11,191 bases of DNA from an uncultured Dechloromonas sp. (lineage in GTDB: Bacteria > Pseudomonadota > Gammaproteobacteria > Burkholderiales > Rhodocyclaceae), in NCBI GenBank assembly GCA_946477505.1, contig CAMKYP010000088.1, positions 1 to 11,191 on the forward strand, given 5' to 3'. Within the stretch, counting starts at the first letter, position 1. The number at the start of each line of letters is the position of its first letter. Under the pieces are notes generated by a model. That model was not told the origin of the DNA, made no database searches, and saw only the letters and a list, made by a program, of their open reading frames with translations. Shown one piece after another: positions 1 to 6,217 of this stretch. The position numbers and the translations under genes are program-made.

Positions 1-35
1 GCGAAAGCTGCGTGTGGAAATGTACCGAGTTTTTA

Positions 36-314
36 TTAGTGCTTCAAGCTGGCAGAGAAAACTGCCTTGGTCTTTTCGGAAAACTGGAACTCGTTGAAGG
101 CACGATCGATCTCGGCACCGTTACGGCCTTCGGAATGATCCTCGAAGCAGATACCGATGGTCTTGCCGTTGGCAGCAAGAGTCTGGAAGGCGAAACGCCA
201 GCGCTGTGCTTCAGCCAGCCGCTCGCGCAGCTCGGCTTCGTTGGAAATCGTGATACCGGCTTTCTTCAGGGAATCCAGGAATTGTTCGAAGGATTCGTTG
301 CTCAGACTGCCCAT
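36..314 (-). CDS. Small hypothetical protein, 92 residues
   Basis: I do not recognise the family. The predicted product is a soluble 92-residue protein with no signal peptide, membrane segment or cysteine pair. Its first half (about residues 5-45) reads as two amphipathic helices rich in Glu, Leu and Arg. The second half alternates hydrophobic and polar residues (for example KTIGICFED), which suggests a small alpha/beta fold. The frame stays open further upstream to 476, but the ATG at 314 is preferred because GGAG lies about 8 bases before it and the upstream extension would overlap the start of the divergent methyltransferase gene. The stop is TAA at 36-38. It stands alone on this strand and shares a 111-bp intergenic region with the gene at 426. 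I see no clear promoter for it. That it is a gene is likely; its role is unknown. Confidence 0.72.
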   Translation of the reverse strand: MGSLSNESFEQFLDSLKKAGITISNEAELRERLAEAQRWRFAFQTLAANGKTIGICFEDHSEGRNGAEIDRAFNEFQFSEKTKAVFSASLKH

Positions 315-382
315 TTGACTATCTCCGTAGGGTTGCGGTGTTTGATCACCATGTGCCAAATAACGACGCAATTTCGATTCGG

Positions 383-425
383 TTGACACAAAAGTTAGTG
401 CTTTCGAAATGCGATAATCACGCCT
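383..425 (+). promoter_or_regulatory. Candidate promoter of the methyltransferase-rlhA unit
   Basis: A -10-like GATAAT lies at 413-418, only 7 bases before the ATG at 426, and a perfect TTGACA lies at 383-388. The two are 24 bp apart, too far for a normal sigma70 pair, so they may not work together. If GATAAT is the true -10 box, transcription would begin at about 425-426 and the mRNA would be leaderless. This agrees with the lack of a Shine-Dalgarno sequence before the ATG. No good -10 box lies 16-18 bp downstream of TTGACA. Confidence 0.35.
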
Positions 426-1247
426 ATGAAAAAGCAGAACGCTCCCGCAGAAATCCCGGAAATCCGCCCCGGCCAATCCATTGATTTGCTGAAGGAATTA
501 CACATCCTGACGCGCGACGGCAAACTCAACCAGGACACGCGCCGCAAGCTGAAACAGGTTTATCACCTCTATCAATTCATCGAGCCGCTGCTCGAAAATG
601 CGGAAACGCTGGTCGATCACGGTGCGGGAAAATCCTATCTCGGGTTCATCCTGTATGACCTCTATTTCAAGGAACGTGCCAGCGGCGAGATCGTCGGCAT
701 CGAAACGCGTGCCGAACTGGTCGACAAATCCCGCGAATTGGCCGCCCGGCTTGGCTTTCCGCGCATGCGCTTCATCGCCTGCACAGTGGAGGATTCGCTG
801 TCGTCGACCGACCTACCGACCACCGTCGATGTCGTCACCGCGCTACACGCCTGCAACACGGCAACCGACGACGCCATCCGTTTTGCCCTAACCCGCAATG
901 CACGCCATATCGTCCTCGTGCCTTGCTGCCAGGCCGAAGTGGCCGCTGCGATGCGTGCAAAAAAGAACGACTCACTGGGCAAAACGCCGCTGTCCGAACT
1001 TTGGCGACACCCCATCCACACGCGCGAACTCGGCAGCCACCTGACCAATGTGCTGCGCAGCCTGTTGCTCGAGTCGCACGGCTACGACGTGACTGTCACC
1101 GAACTGGTCGGCTGGGAGCATTCGATGAAGAACGAACTGATCATCGCCAGCAAGCGCAAGCACCCTCGCAAGAATGCTCGCGAGCGGGCCGAAGCCATCC
1201 TGCGCGAGTTCAATATCGAAGAACTCGCCCCGCGTTTTACGTACTAA
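426..1247 (+). CDS. Class I SAM-dependent methyltransferase, Methyltransf_32-like
   Basis: A 273-residue cytosolic Rossmann-fold methyltransferase. Motif I is at residues 63-72 (VDHGAGKSYL), followed by the acidic strand end GIE at 91-93 that should hold the SAM ribose. HAC-NTATDDA at 141-150 and the VPCC motif at 165-168 are typical of the Methyltransf_32 group, which includes the eukaryotic METTL25/RRNAD1 proteins; the substrate of the bacterial members is not established. A further conserved-looking block, EHSMKNELIIA, lies near residue 231. The N-terminal ~55 residues are charged and helical, and the C-terminus is basic (KRKHPRKN), which could contact nucleic acid (inference). The gene ends 6 bp before rlhA, so the two are probably cotranscribed. 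No Shine-Dalgarno precedes the ATG, but no better in-frame start is seen. The methyltransferase call is firm; an RNA substrate is only a guess from context. Confidence 0.85.
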   Translation: MKKQNAPAEIPEIRPGQSIDLLKELHILTRDGKLNQDTRRKLKQVYHLYQFIEPLLENAETLVDHGAGKSYLGFILYDLYFKERASGEIVGIETRAELVDKSRELAARLGFPRMRFIACTVEDSLSSTDLPTTVDVVTALHACNTATDDAIRFALTRNARHIVLVPCCQAEVAAAMRAKKNDSLGKTPLSELWRHPIHTRELGSHLTNVLRSLLLESHGYDVTVTELVGWEHSMKNELIIASKRKHPRKNARERAEAILREFNIEELAPRFTY

Positions 1248-1253
1248 GGCCCC

Positions 1254-3152
1254 ATGACCAGAACCCAACACCCGCTCGAACTCCTCGCACCGGCCAAGAA
1301 TGCCGATTTCGGCATCGAAGCCATCAAGCACGGCGCCGATGCCGTCTATATCGGCGGTCCAGCCTTTGGCGCCCGCTACGGCGCCGGCAACGATGTCGCC
1401 GATATCAAACGCCTGTGCGACTTTGCCCACCGCTACCGTGCAAAGGTCTTCGTTGCGCTCAATACCATCCTGCACGACTCGGAACTCGAGGACAGCCGCC
1501 AACTGGCTTGGCAGCTCTACGAAGCCGGCGCCGACGCGCTGATCATCCAGGACATGGGCCTGCTGGAAATGGACCTGCCTCCCATCCAGTTGCACGCCAG
1601 CACGCAAACCGACATCCGCAACCCCGAGAAAGCCAAATTCCTGGAGGACGCCGGCTTTTCGCAGATCGTCCTGGCCCGCGAGTGCACGTTAAAGGAAATT
1701 GCGAATATTGCGTCACAAACCGTTGTTCAATTGGAATATTTTGTTCACGGCGCGCTTTGTGTCGCCTATTCCGGACAATGCTTCATCAGCCACGCGCATA
1801 CCGGACGCAGCGCCAATCGCGGCGAGTGCTCTCAGGCTTGCCGCCTGCCCTACACGCTGGTCGACGAGAAGGGCAAGGTGATCACCGAGGATCAGCACCT
1901 GCTGTCGATGAAGGACAACAACCAGACGGATAACCTGCTCGCCCTGGTCGAAGCCGGGGTCAGTTCGTTCAAGATCGAGGGACGGCTCAAGGATCTTTCC
2001 TACGTCAAGAACATCACCGCGCACTATCGCCAGCTGCTCGACGACATCATCGCCGCCCATCCGCAATACACCCGCGCCTCCAGCGGCCATAGCACCTTTA
2101 CTTTCGCGCCGCAGCCGGACAAGACCTTCAACCGCGGCTACACGGACTACTTCGCTGGCGGCCGCCAGGACGATATCGGTGCCTTCGACACGCCGGCCTT
2201 CGTTGGCGAACTGATTGGCGAAGTCACCGAGATCGGCGATGGCTGGATCGTGGTCAATAGCGCACAGACCTTCCACAATGGTGACGGCGTCTGCTTCCAC
2301 GATGCCAATGGCGATGTAATGGGCATGCGCATCAACCGCGCCGAGGGCGACAAATTGTTCCCGGCCGACATGCCCGAGGAACTGACCGAAGGCGCCACAC
2401 TGTTCCGCAATCGCGACCAGGCATTCGAACGGGCGCTGGAGAAGGATTCAGCCGACCGTCGCGTGTCGGTCAAGCCGGTGCTGTCGGAAACCGACGCCGC
2501 CTTCGTGCTGACCCTGACCGATGAGGACGGCATCACGGCCAGCGCCGAGCTGCAACGTAGCGACAAGATCGGCAGCGAACTGGCCCAGAACCCCGAACAG
2601 GCCTTGGCCAAGCTGCAGGAAAACCTCGGCAAGTTCGGCAACACGATGTTCCGCGCCGAGCCGGCCGAGCTGAACCTGACGCAGGCCTGGTTCCTGCCGA
2701 TCGGCGCCGTCAATGCACTGCGCCGCGAAGCGACCGAGAAACTCGAAGCCGCGCGCATCGCCAGCCACCCACGACCGCCGCGCGCGGCACCGGCCGACGA
2801 CCCGGTGCCCTACCCGCAGGAAGAATTGACCTACCTGGGCAACGTCTTCAATGCCAAGGCGCGCCAGTTCTACGAGAAGCACGGCGTAAAGCTGATCGAG
2901 GAAGCCTACGAGGCCGGCAACGAAAAAGGCATGGTGTCGCTGATGATCACCCGCCACTGCCTGCGCTACAGCTTCAACCTCTGCCCGAAGGAAGTGAAGC
3001 ACCTGAAGCCTGACCCGATGACGCTGATGAACGGCAGCGAGAAGCTGATCCTCAAGTTCGACTGCAAGGCGTGTGAAATGCACGTCATCGGCAAGATGAA
3101 AAAAGGCGTCAAGCTCAACCTCGGAACCGTTCGCCAGGCATCTTGCGGCTGA
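1254..3152 (+). CDS. rlhA: RlhA: 23S rRNA 5-hydroxycytidine C2501 synthase (peptidase U32 family)
   Basis: A 632-residue protein that matches my recollection of E. coli RlhA (YdcP, about 650 residues) along its whole length. RlhA hydroxylates C2501 near the peptidyl transferase centre of 23S rRNA. The TIM-barrel-like U32 domain fills about residues 8-270, with LELLAPAKN near the start, the HGADAVYIGGPAFGAR block, QLHASTQTD at 112-120 and FKIEGR near 240. Cysteines C169, C176, C192 and C196 lie in the U32 signature region (GALCVAYSGQC, then ECSQAC) and are probably iron-sulphur or catalytic residues. The middle is the DUF3656-type part. The C-terminal region has HCLRYSFNLCP and FDCKACEMHVIGK, further conserved cysteines. 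Its length and two-part structure separate it from the shorter tRNA hydroxylase TrhP (YegQ, about 450 residues). The start is 6 bp after the methyltransferase stop, with AAGG overlapping that stop, suggesting translational coupling. Confidence 0.93.
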   Translation: MTRTQHPLELLAPAKNADFGIEAIKHGADAVYIGGPAFGARYGAGNDVADIKRLCDFAHRYRAKVFVALNTILHDSELEDSRQLAWQLYEAGADALIIQDMGLLEMDLPPIQLHASTQTDIRNPEKAKFLEDAGFSQIVLARECTLKEIANIASQTVVQLEYFVHGALCVAYSGQCFISHAHTGRSANRGECSQACRLPYTLVDEKGKVITEDQHLLSMKDNNQTDNLLALVEAGVSSFKIEGRLKDLSYVKNITAHYRQLLDDIIAAHPQYTRASSGHSTFTFAPQPDKTFNRGYTDYFAGGRQDDIGAFDTPAFVGELIGEVTEIGDGWIVVNSAQTFHNGDGVCFHDANGDVMGMRINRAEGDKLFPADMPEELTEGATLFRNRDQAFERALEKDSADRRVSVKPVLSETDAAFVLTLTDEDGITASAELQRSDKIGSELAQNPEQALAKLQENLGKFGNTMFRAEPAELNLTQAWFLPIGAVNALRREATEKLEAARIASHPRPPRAAPADDPVPYPQEELTYLGNVFNAKARQFYEKHGVKLIEEAYEAGNEKGMVSLMITRHCLRYSFNLCPKEVKHLKPDPMTLMNGSEKLILKFDCKACEMHVIGKMKKGVKLNLGTVRQASCG

Positions 3153-3158
3153 ATCTGC

Positions 3159-3869
3159 TCAGGTCGGCTTGCGCAGCAGGTCGACCCGCTGTGGATTCAG
3201 GAACGTGGCTCCCTCGGCTGCCATATAGGAGTCGAACTTCTCGCGCACCTGCCGGTACAACTCGGGCGACAGTTGGTGGTTCGTGTGGGTGACGCGGATC
3301 ATACGGCTGTCGAACTGCTCGAAACCCTCGAAATAGCTGCGGGTATTGAAGAACAACTCCTTCTCCAAGCGCAGCTTGCCACCTTCCACTGCCCGGCACA
3401 GTGTGGCAAAAGCCGCCTCGCGCACAACCTGCTCGTCGTGGAAAAGCTTGAACACTTCGTTCAGATCACCGGCGTAGACCGGTTCCGAAATCCAGGCCAG
3501 GCCTCCCGGCTTGAGCACGCGGGCGATTTCGCTCAGCGCCTGATCCATGAGCGCGACAGGCACATGGTGCAGCGACTTGAACATCAGGACGATATCGACG
3601 CTATTGTCGTCGGCCGGGATAGCCTCGGCACCACCATGACGAAAACTCACCGTGGGTAGATCGGTTGTTTCCAGATTGCGGGCATGCTGGATGGCATCGA
3701 CCTCCAGCGCCACGATTGCGCGTGGTCGGCCAGTCTCCGCCAGCAAGCGGGTTTTTTCGGCCCGGCCACACCCCAACTCGAGAACTTTGGCGCCATCGAA
3801 AGGGAGCTCGTCGAGCATCAGCCGGATTTCATTGACCAAGGATGTCTGGGCGGGATCGGCGATTTTCAT
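3159..3869 (-). CDS. Class I SAM-dependent methyltransferase (Methyltransf_11 type)
   Basis: A 236-residue cytosolic methyltransferase, possibly acting on a small molecule. Motif I is VLELGCGRAEKT at residues 29-40, the acidic SAM-binding strand is ALEVD at 54-58, motif II-like text is AEAIPADDNSVDIVL at 81-95, and the post-motif LKPGGLAWISEPVY is at 119-132. The central SLHHVP (99-104) is typical of the UbiE/Methyltransf_11 group. The C-terminal ~100 residues are helical and carry no motif that reveals a substrate. The ATG at 3869 has GGAAG about 6 bases upstream. The gene converges on rlhA with only 6 bp between stops, and I see no terminator hairpin there. It is unrelated in sequence to the Methyltransf_32 gene nearby. 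Family assignment is firm; substrate unknown. Confidence 0.88.
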   Translation of the reverse strand: MKIADPAQTSLVNEIRLMLDELPFDGAKVLELGCGRAEKTRLLAETGRPRAIVALEVDAIQHARNLETTDLPTVSFRHGGAEAIPADDNSVDIVLMFKSLHHVPVALMDQALSEIARVLKPGGLAWISEPVYAGDLNEVFKLFHDEQVVREAAFATLCRAVEGGKLRLEKELFFNTRSYFEGFEQFDSRMIRVTHTNHQLSPELYRQVREKFDSYMAAEGATFLNPQRVDLLRKPT

Positions 3870-3967
3870 GAGGCTTCCGGATGAGAGGATCGAACCGGAA
3901 TATTAACGGACGATGATCCTTGAACCCCCTCCTTTTTCGTGGCGACAAGCCAGCCGTATGCTTGCGT

Positions 3968-3973
3968 TATAGT
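3968..3973 (+). promoter_or_regulatory. Possible -10 box for the zinc-ribbon gene
   Basis: TATAGT matches five of six bases of the sigma70 -10 consensus and lies 50 bp before the ATG at 4023. No convincing -35 box lies 16-18 bp upstream; the nearest partial match, GCGACA at 3942-3947, is 20 bp away. It is reported because the 153-bp divergent region must hold promoters for both flanking genes and this is the best candidate on the plus strand. Confidence 0.3.
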
Positions 3974-4022
3974 TTCGCTGTTATTCCCGAATAGCGCCTG
4001 CGCTGCCTCTCTCTTCATCATC

Positions 4023-4739
4023 ATGAAACCGCTACCCTGCCCCTCCTGTCGCCAAACCATGACCAAGCACCGCTTCGAGCGGATGCACCATGGCGAGGTG
4101 GCGATCGATCTGTGCTTCCCCTGTCAGGCTATCTGGTTCGACGAATTCGAGAGCGTGCAGCTGACGCCAGGCGGCATTGTCGAACTGTTCAAACTGATCC
4201 ACCAGCACCGCGACGATTTGCGTCTACCGCTGGGCAACCCGCTGAACTGTCCGCGTTGCGACGACAAGCTGCTGCACGGCCTCGACGTCGCCAAGCACGG
4301 CGGCAAGTTCAACTACCACCGTTGCCTGCAGAAACACGGGCGTTTCACGACCTTCGCCCAGTTCATGATCGAGAAAGGCTTTGTCCGTCAACTCTCGCCA
4401 ACCGAGGTGACCCAGCTATCGGCCAAGGTGGGCATCGTGCGCTGTACCGGTTGCGGCGCCCCGGTTGATATTCGCAAGGACCACGCCTGCACACATTGCC
4501 GGGCCCCGATTGCCATTCTCGACGCCGATGCTGTCGAAAAGGCGCTGGCGCGCTTCCAACATGCCGAAACGCGGCGCACGACGCGCGACGTCGAAGCCCT
4601 GGGCGATGCCATCGTGATGCGAGAGCGGGCCGCGTCGTACCAGCGGAGGCAGCAAGCCGAAATTGAGCCCGAGCTGATCGATGTCATCGATCTGGTATCG
4701 GCCGGTTTCGAACTGGTCTGGCAGGTGATTCGGCGCTGA
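4023..4739 (+). CDS. Triple zinc-ribbon (zf-TFIIB-like) protein
   Basis: A 238-residue soluble protein with three predicted metal sites. The first is a zf-TFIIB-type ribbon: CPSC at residues 6-9 and CFPC at 31-34 followed by IWFD, matching the family pattern CxxC...CxxCxGxWLD. The second has CPRC at 76-79 and, in place of a second CxxC, C101 with H105 in HRCLQKHGRF, so it may be a Cys3His site. The third is CTGC at 141-144 with CTHC at 156-159. After residue 165 comes a helical, charged segment (about 172-220) and a hydrophobic tail. Function unknown; such ribbons bind nucleic acid or proteins, or maintain structure. The frame is open from an ATG at 3939, but 4023 is chosen because the family usually begins a few residues before the first CxxC. 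No clear Shine-Dalgarno sequence precedes either start. The gene is followed at once by a hairpin terminator. Confidence 0.82.
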   Translation: MKPLPCPSCRQTMTKHRFERMHHGEVAIDLCFPCQAIWFDEFESVQLTPGGIVELFKLIHQHRDDLRLPLGNPLNCPRCDDKLLHGLDVAKHGGKFNYHRCLQKHGRFTTFAQFMIEKGFVRQLSPTEVTQLSAKVGIVRCTGCGAPVDIRKDHACTHCRAPIAILDADAVEKALARFQHAETRRTTRDVEALGDAIVMRERAASYQRRQQAEIEPELIDVIDLVSAGFELVWQVIRR

Positions 4740-4744
4740 ACTGG

Positions 4745-4775
4745 AAAAACGCGCCGATGGCGACGGCGCCTTTTT
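4745..4775. terminator. Bidirectional rho-independent terminator between convergent genes
   Basis: Five A residues (4745-4749), GCGCC (4751-4755), a 9-base loop, GGCGC (4765-4769) and five T residues (4771-4775) form a hairpin. One C-C mismatch (4750/4770) separates the GC stem from the A/T arms. Because the arms are A-run and T-run, it can end transcripts from either side: the zinc-ribbon gene (stop at 4739) and, 83 bases beyond its stop, yaeQ. Confidence 0.85.
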
Positions 4776-4857
4776 CCGGGTGCGCGGCGAAGCCTCGGTG
4801 TTGCAGGAACTGAACGCGAAATTCCCGCCGGGGTGACGGCTGCCGCCTGCCAGCGCC

Positions 4858-5409
4858 CTATGCTGCTTCGGGCGCCTGCAAGATTTTCGGTTTCAGTTCG
4901 ACATGCCCTTCGTCGCCCCCCAGCCAGACGATACCGTCCTGAATGGTGCACTGCAGACGCATCGTGCGCTGAGCCAAACCGGCCAGCGCCTGCCCTTCCT
5001 CCACCGACAGCGCCAGCACGCTCAGGTTTTTCTGGGCGGAGACCTTGCCGGACGTTTGCTGCCACCAGACCTCGGCAGAGCGGCCGCCGTAGCTGAGCAC
5101 GACAACGTGGCGCGAACGGTTGCAGGCACGGCGAATATCCTTTTCGTCAGGCAACCCGACGTCGATCCAGCGTTCGATACTGCCTGTGGCGTCGAGATCC
5201 TGCAGGTCAGCCTCGTCCTCGGCCGACAGCCCGCGACCGAAAGCCAGCGTCTCCGAGGCATTCAGCGCAAAGGCCAGCAGACGGACCATCATCCGCTCGT
5301 CGGTTTCCGACGGATGGCGGGCCAGGGTCAGGGAATAATCGCCAAAGTGCGAGCGGTCGAGGTCGGCCAACTGGAGTTCGGCCTTGAAAATAGTTGCAGA
5401 GCGCGCCAT
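4858..5409 (-). CDS. yaeQ: YaeQ family protein
   Basis: A 183-residue cytosolic protein of the YaeQ family (E. coli member 181 residues). Family blocks seen in order are MARSATIFKAEL at the N-terminus, LTLARHPSETDERMMVRLLAF at about 27-47, GLPDE at 85-89, the tract ending in WWQQ at 115-118, NLSV near 128 and TIQDG at 155-159. The fold is known from crystal structures to be a variant of the PD-(D/E)xK nuclease fold, but no activity is established as far as I know. The frame runs open much further upstream, across the divergent rhodanese gene. The ATG at 5409 is chosen because the family begins exactly there, and GGGG lies about 6 bases before it. The C-terminus ends LQAPEAA, a normal length. 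Divergent from the rhodanese gene, with 120 bp between starts; likely monocistronic. Confidence 0.94.
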   Translation of the reverse strand: MARSATIFKAELQLADLDRSHFGDYSLTLARHPSETDERMMVRLLAFALNASETLAFGRGLSAEDEADLQDLDATGSIERWIDVGLPDEKDIRRACNRSRHVVVLSYGGRSAEVWWQQTSGKVSAQKNLSVLALSVEEGQALAGLAQRTMRLQCTIQDGIVWLGGDEGHVELKPKILQAPEAA

Positions 5410-5431
5410 GCCAGCCCCGGAAAAAGGGCGG

Positions 5432-5459
5432 ATTATCCCACGAGCCGGGAACCTGGCAG
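5432..5459 (-). promoter_or_regulatory. Candidate yaeQ promoter
   Basis: Read on the minus strand, GATAAT (5432-5437; five of six consensus bases) is preceded 16 bp upstream by CTGCCA (5454-5459; four of six). It would start transcription near 5425, giving a leader of about 16 bases before the yaeQ ATG at 5409, just long enough for the GGGG ribosome-binding site. Confidence 0.45.
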
Positions 5460-5495
5460 GCAGAAACGACTCAATGGGAAAAGGATGGAAACCGG

Positions 5496-5501
5496 TACAA
5501 T
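5496..5501 (+). promoter_or_regulatory. Possible -10 box for the rhodanese gene
   Basis: TACAAT matches five of six -10 consensus bases and lies 28 bp before the rhodanese ATG at 5530, a plausible leader length. I see no good -35 box at the proper distance, so it would need an activator or another upstream element. AAGG at 5519-5522 is the likely ribosome-binding site of the gene. Confidence 0.4.
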
Positions 5502-5529
5502 CAGCGTTTCCTGATAAAAAGGCATTGCC

Positions 5530-5970
5530 ATGCGCCTGTCGATTCTTGCCTGCCTGCTCGCTTTCAGCACGATTGCCCGCGCCGAGGTGATCGACATCGA
5601 CAATGCCCAACTCGAACAATTGAGCCGTAGCGGGGTACCGGTCATCGACATTCGCCTGCAGAGCGAATGGGAGGAAACCGGCATCGTGGCCGGCAGCAAA
5701 CTCCTCACCTTCTTCGACGACAAGGGACGCTACGACGCGGCAGCCTGGCTGGAAAAGGTCAAACCCATCGCCAAGCCCAACGAGCCGGTCATCGTGATCT
5801 GCCGCAGCGGCAACCGTACCAAGCCTGTAAGCCAACTCCTGTCGCAGCAGGCCGGCTACACCACCGTCTACAACGTAAAGCACGGGATCAAGGGCTGGAT
5901 CGGGGCCGGTGGCCCGGTTTTGCCGGCTGCGCCGACGATTGCCTCATGCAAGACGGAAAAGACCTGCTAG
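5530..5970 (+). CDS. Exported single-domain rhodanese (sulfurtransferase)
   Basis: A 146-residue protein with a signal peptide at residues 1-18 (basic start, hydrophobic core, ARA before the likely signal peptidase I cut), so it should act in the periplasm. The rhodanese domain follows: VIDIRLQSEWEETG near 38-51 is the CH2A-like motif, and the active-site loop CRSGNR at 91-96 has the catalytic Cys91 that would carry a persulfide. YNVKHGIKGWIGAGGPV near 114-130 is the usual C-terminal rhodanese block. The product would transfer sulfane sulfur from a donor such as thiosulfate or a persulfide; the physiological substrate is not shown. The tail adds two cysteines (C140 and the last residue, C146) in a short unusual end. 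ATG at 5530 has AAGG 7 bases upstream. Its last 25 bases overlap the following cysteine-rich frame. Confidence 0.92.
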   Translation: MRLSILACLLAFSTIARAEVIDIDNAQLEQLSRSGVPVIDIRLQSEWEETGIVAGSKLLTFFDDKGRYDAAAWLEKVKPIAKPNEPVIVICRSGNRTKPVSQLLSQQAGYTTVYNVKHGIKGWIGAGGPVLPAAPTIASCKTEKTC

Positions 5971-6188
5971 CCCACGCGGTCGAACGCAAGCGCTGCGCCA
6001 GTTGCCAACGCTGGAGCGGTCTGCGCTACCACGGACAGACACCGGATATCGTGCTCATCGAATCCGAAACCAGCACCGGACTCTGCCAGGGCGGCCCCTG
6101 GAATGGCTCGGAGCGCCGCGCACGTTCCGCCTGTGGTCATTGGCAATGCTGGCTGCCGACCGCCGCCACCGCCATAACGCCCGCTTGA
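5946..6188 (+). CDS. Small cysteine-rich, zinc-ribbon-like protein overlapping the rhodanese gene
   Basis: An 80-residue frame starting at ATG 5946, inside the last codons of the rhodanese gene, and ending at TGA 6186-6188. The frame is open further upstream only as antisense-like text across the rhodanese domain, so 5946 is the sensible start. Five cysteines are C17, C20, C47, C63 and C68. KRCASCQRW at 15-23 is a CxxC knuckle, GLCQGGPWNG at 45-54 and SACGHWQCW at 61-69 would supply the other ligands, and the tryptophans beside the cysteines suggest a compact metal-binding fold. No strong Shine-Dalgarno sequence is seen, so its translation probably depends on ribosomes finishing the rhodanese gene (25-bp overlap). 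I recognise no named family. Convergent with the histidine kinase gene, 29 bp away. Confidence 0.62.
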   Translation: MQDGKDLLAHAVERKRCASCQRWSGLRYHGQTPDIVLIESETSTGLCQGGPWNGSERRARSACGHWQCWLPTAATAITPA

Positions 6189-6217
6189 CGGGTACCCAGT
6201 GCTTTCGACCGGCCCTG

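Noticed and set aside
337..350. FNR/ANR-like or palindromic operator upstream of the small hypothetical gene (TTGAT, inverted GGTG/CACC)
   Set aside because: Only one half-site matches TTGAT; the other half is poor, and the 4-bp arms are expected by chance.
2448..3083. Long open frame on the minus strand within rlhA
   Set aside because: It lies opposite well-conserved RlhA text, shows no motif or ribosome site, and such frames are common opposite GC-rich genes.
3939..4022. N-terminal extension of the zinc-ribbon protein to an upstream ATG
   Set aside because: The 28 added residues cover the -10-like TATAGT, have no Shine-Dalgarno sequence and would place unrelated text before a ribbon that normally lies at the N-terminus.
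5410..5883. Upstream extension of the YaeQ frame
   Set aside because: It runs antisense across the rhodanese gene; the YaeQ family starts exactly at the ATG at 5409.
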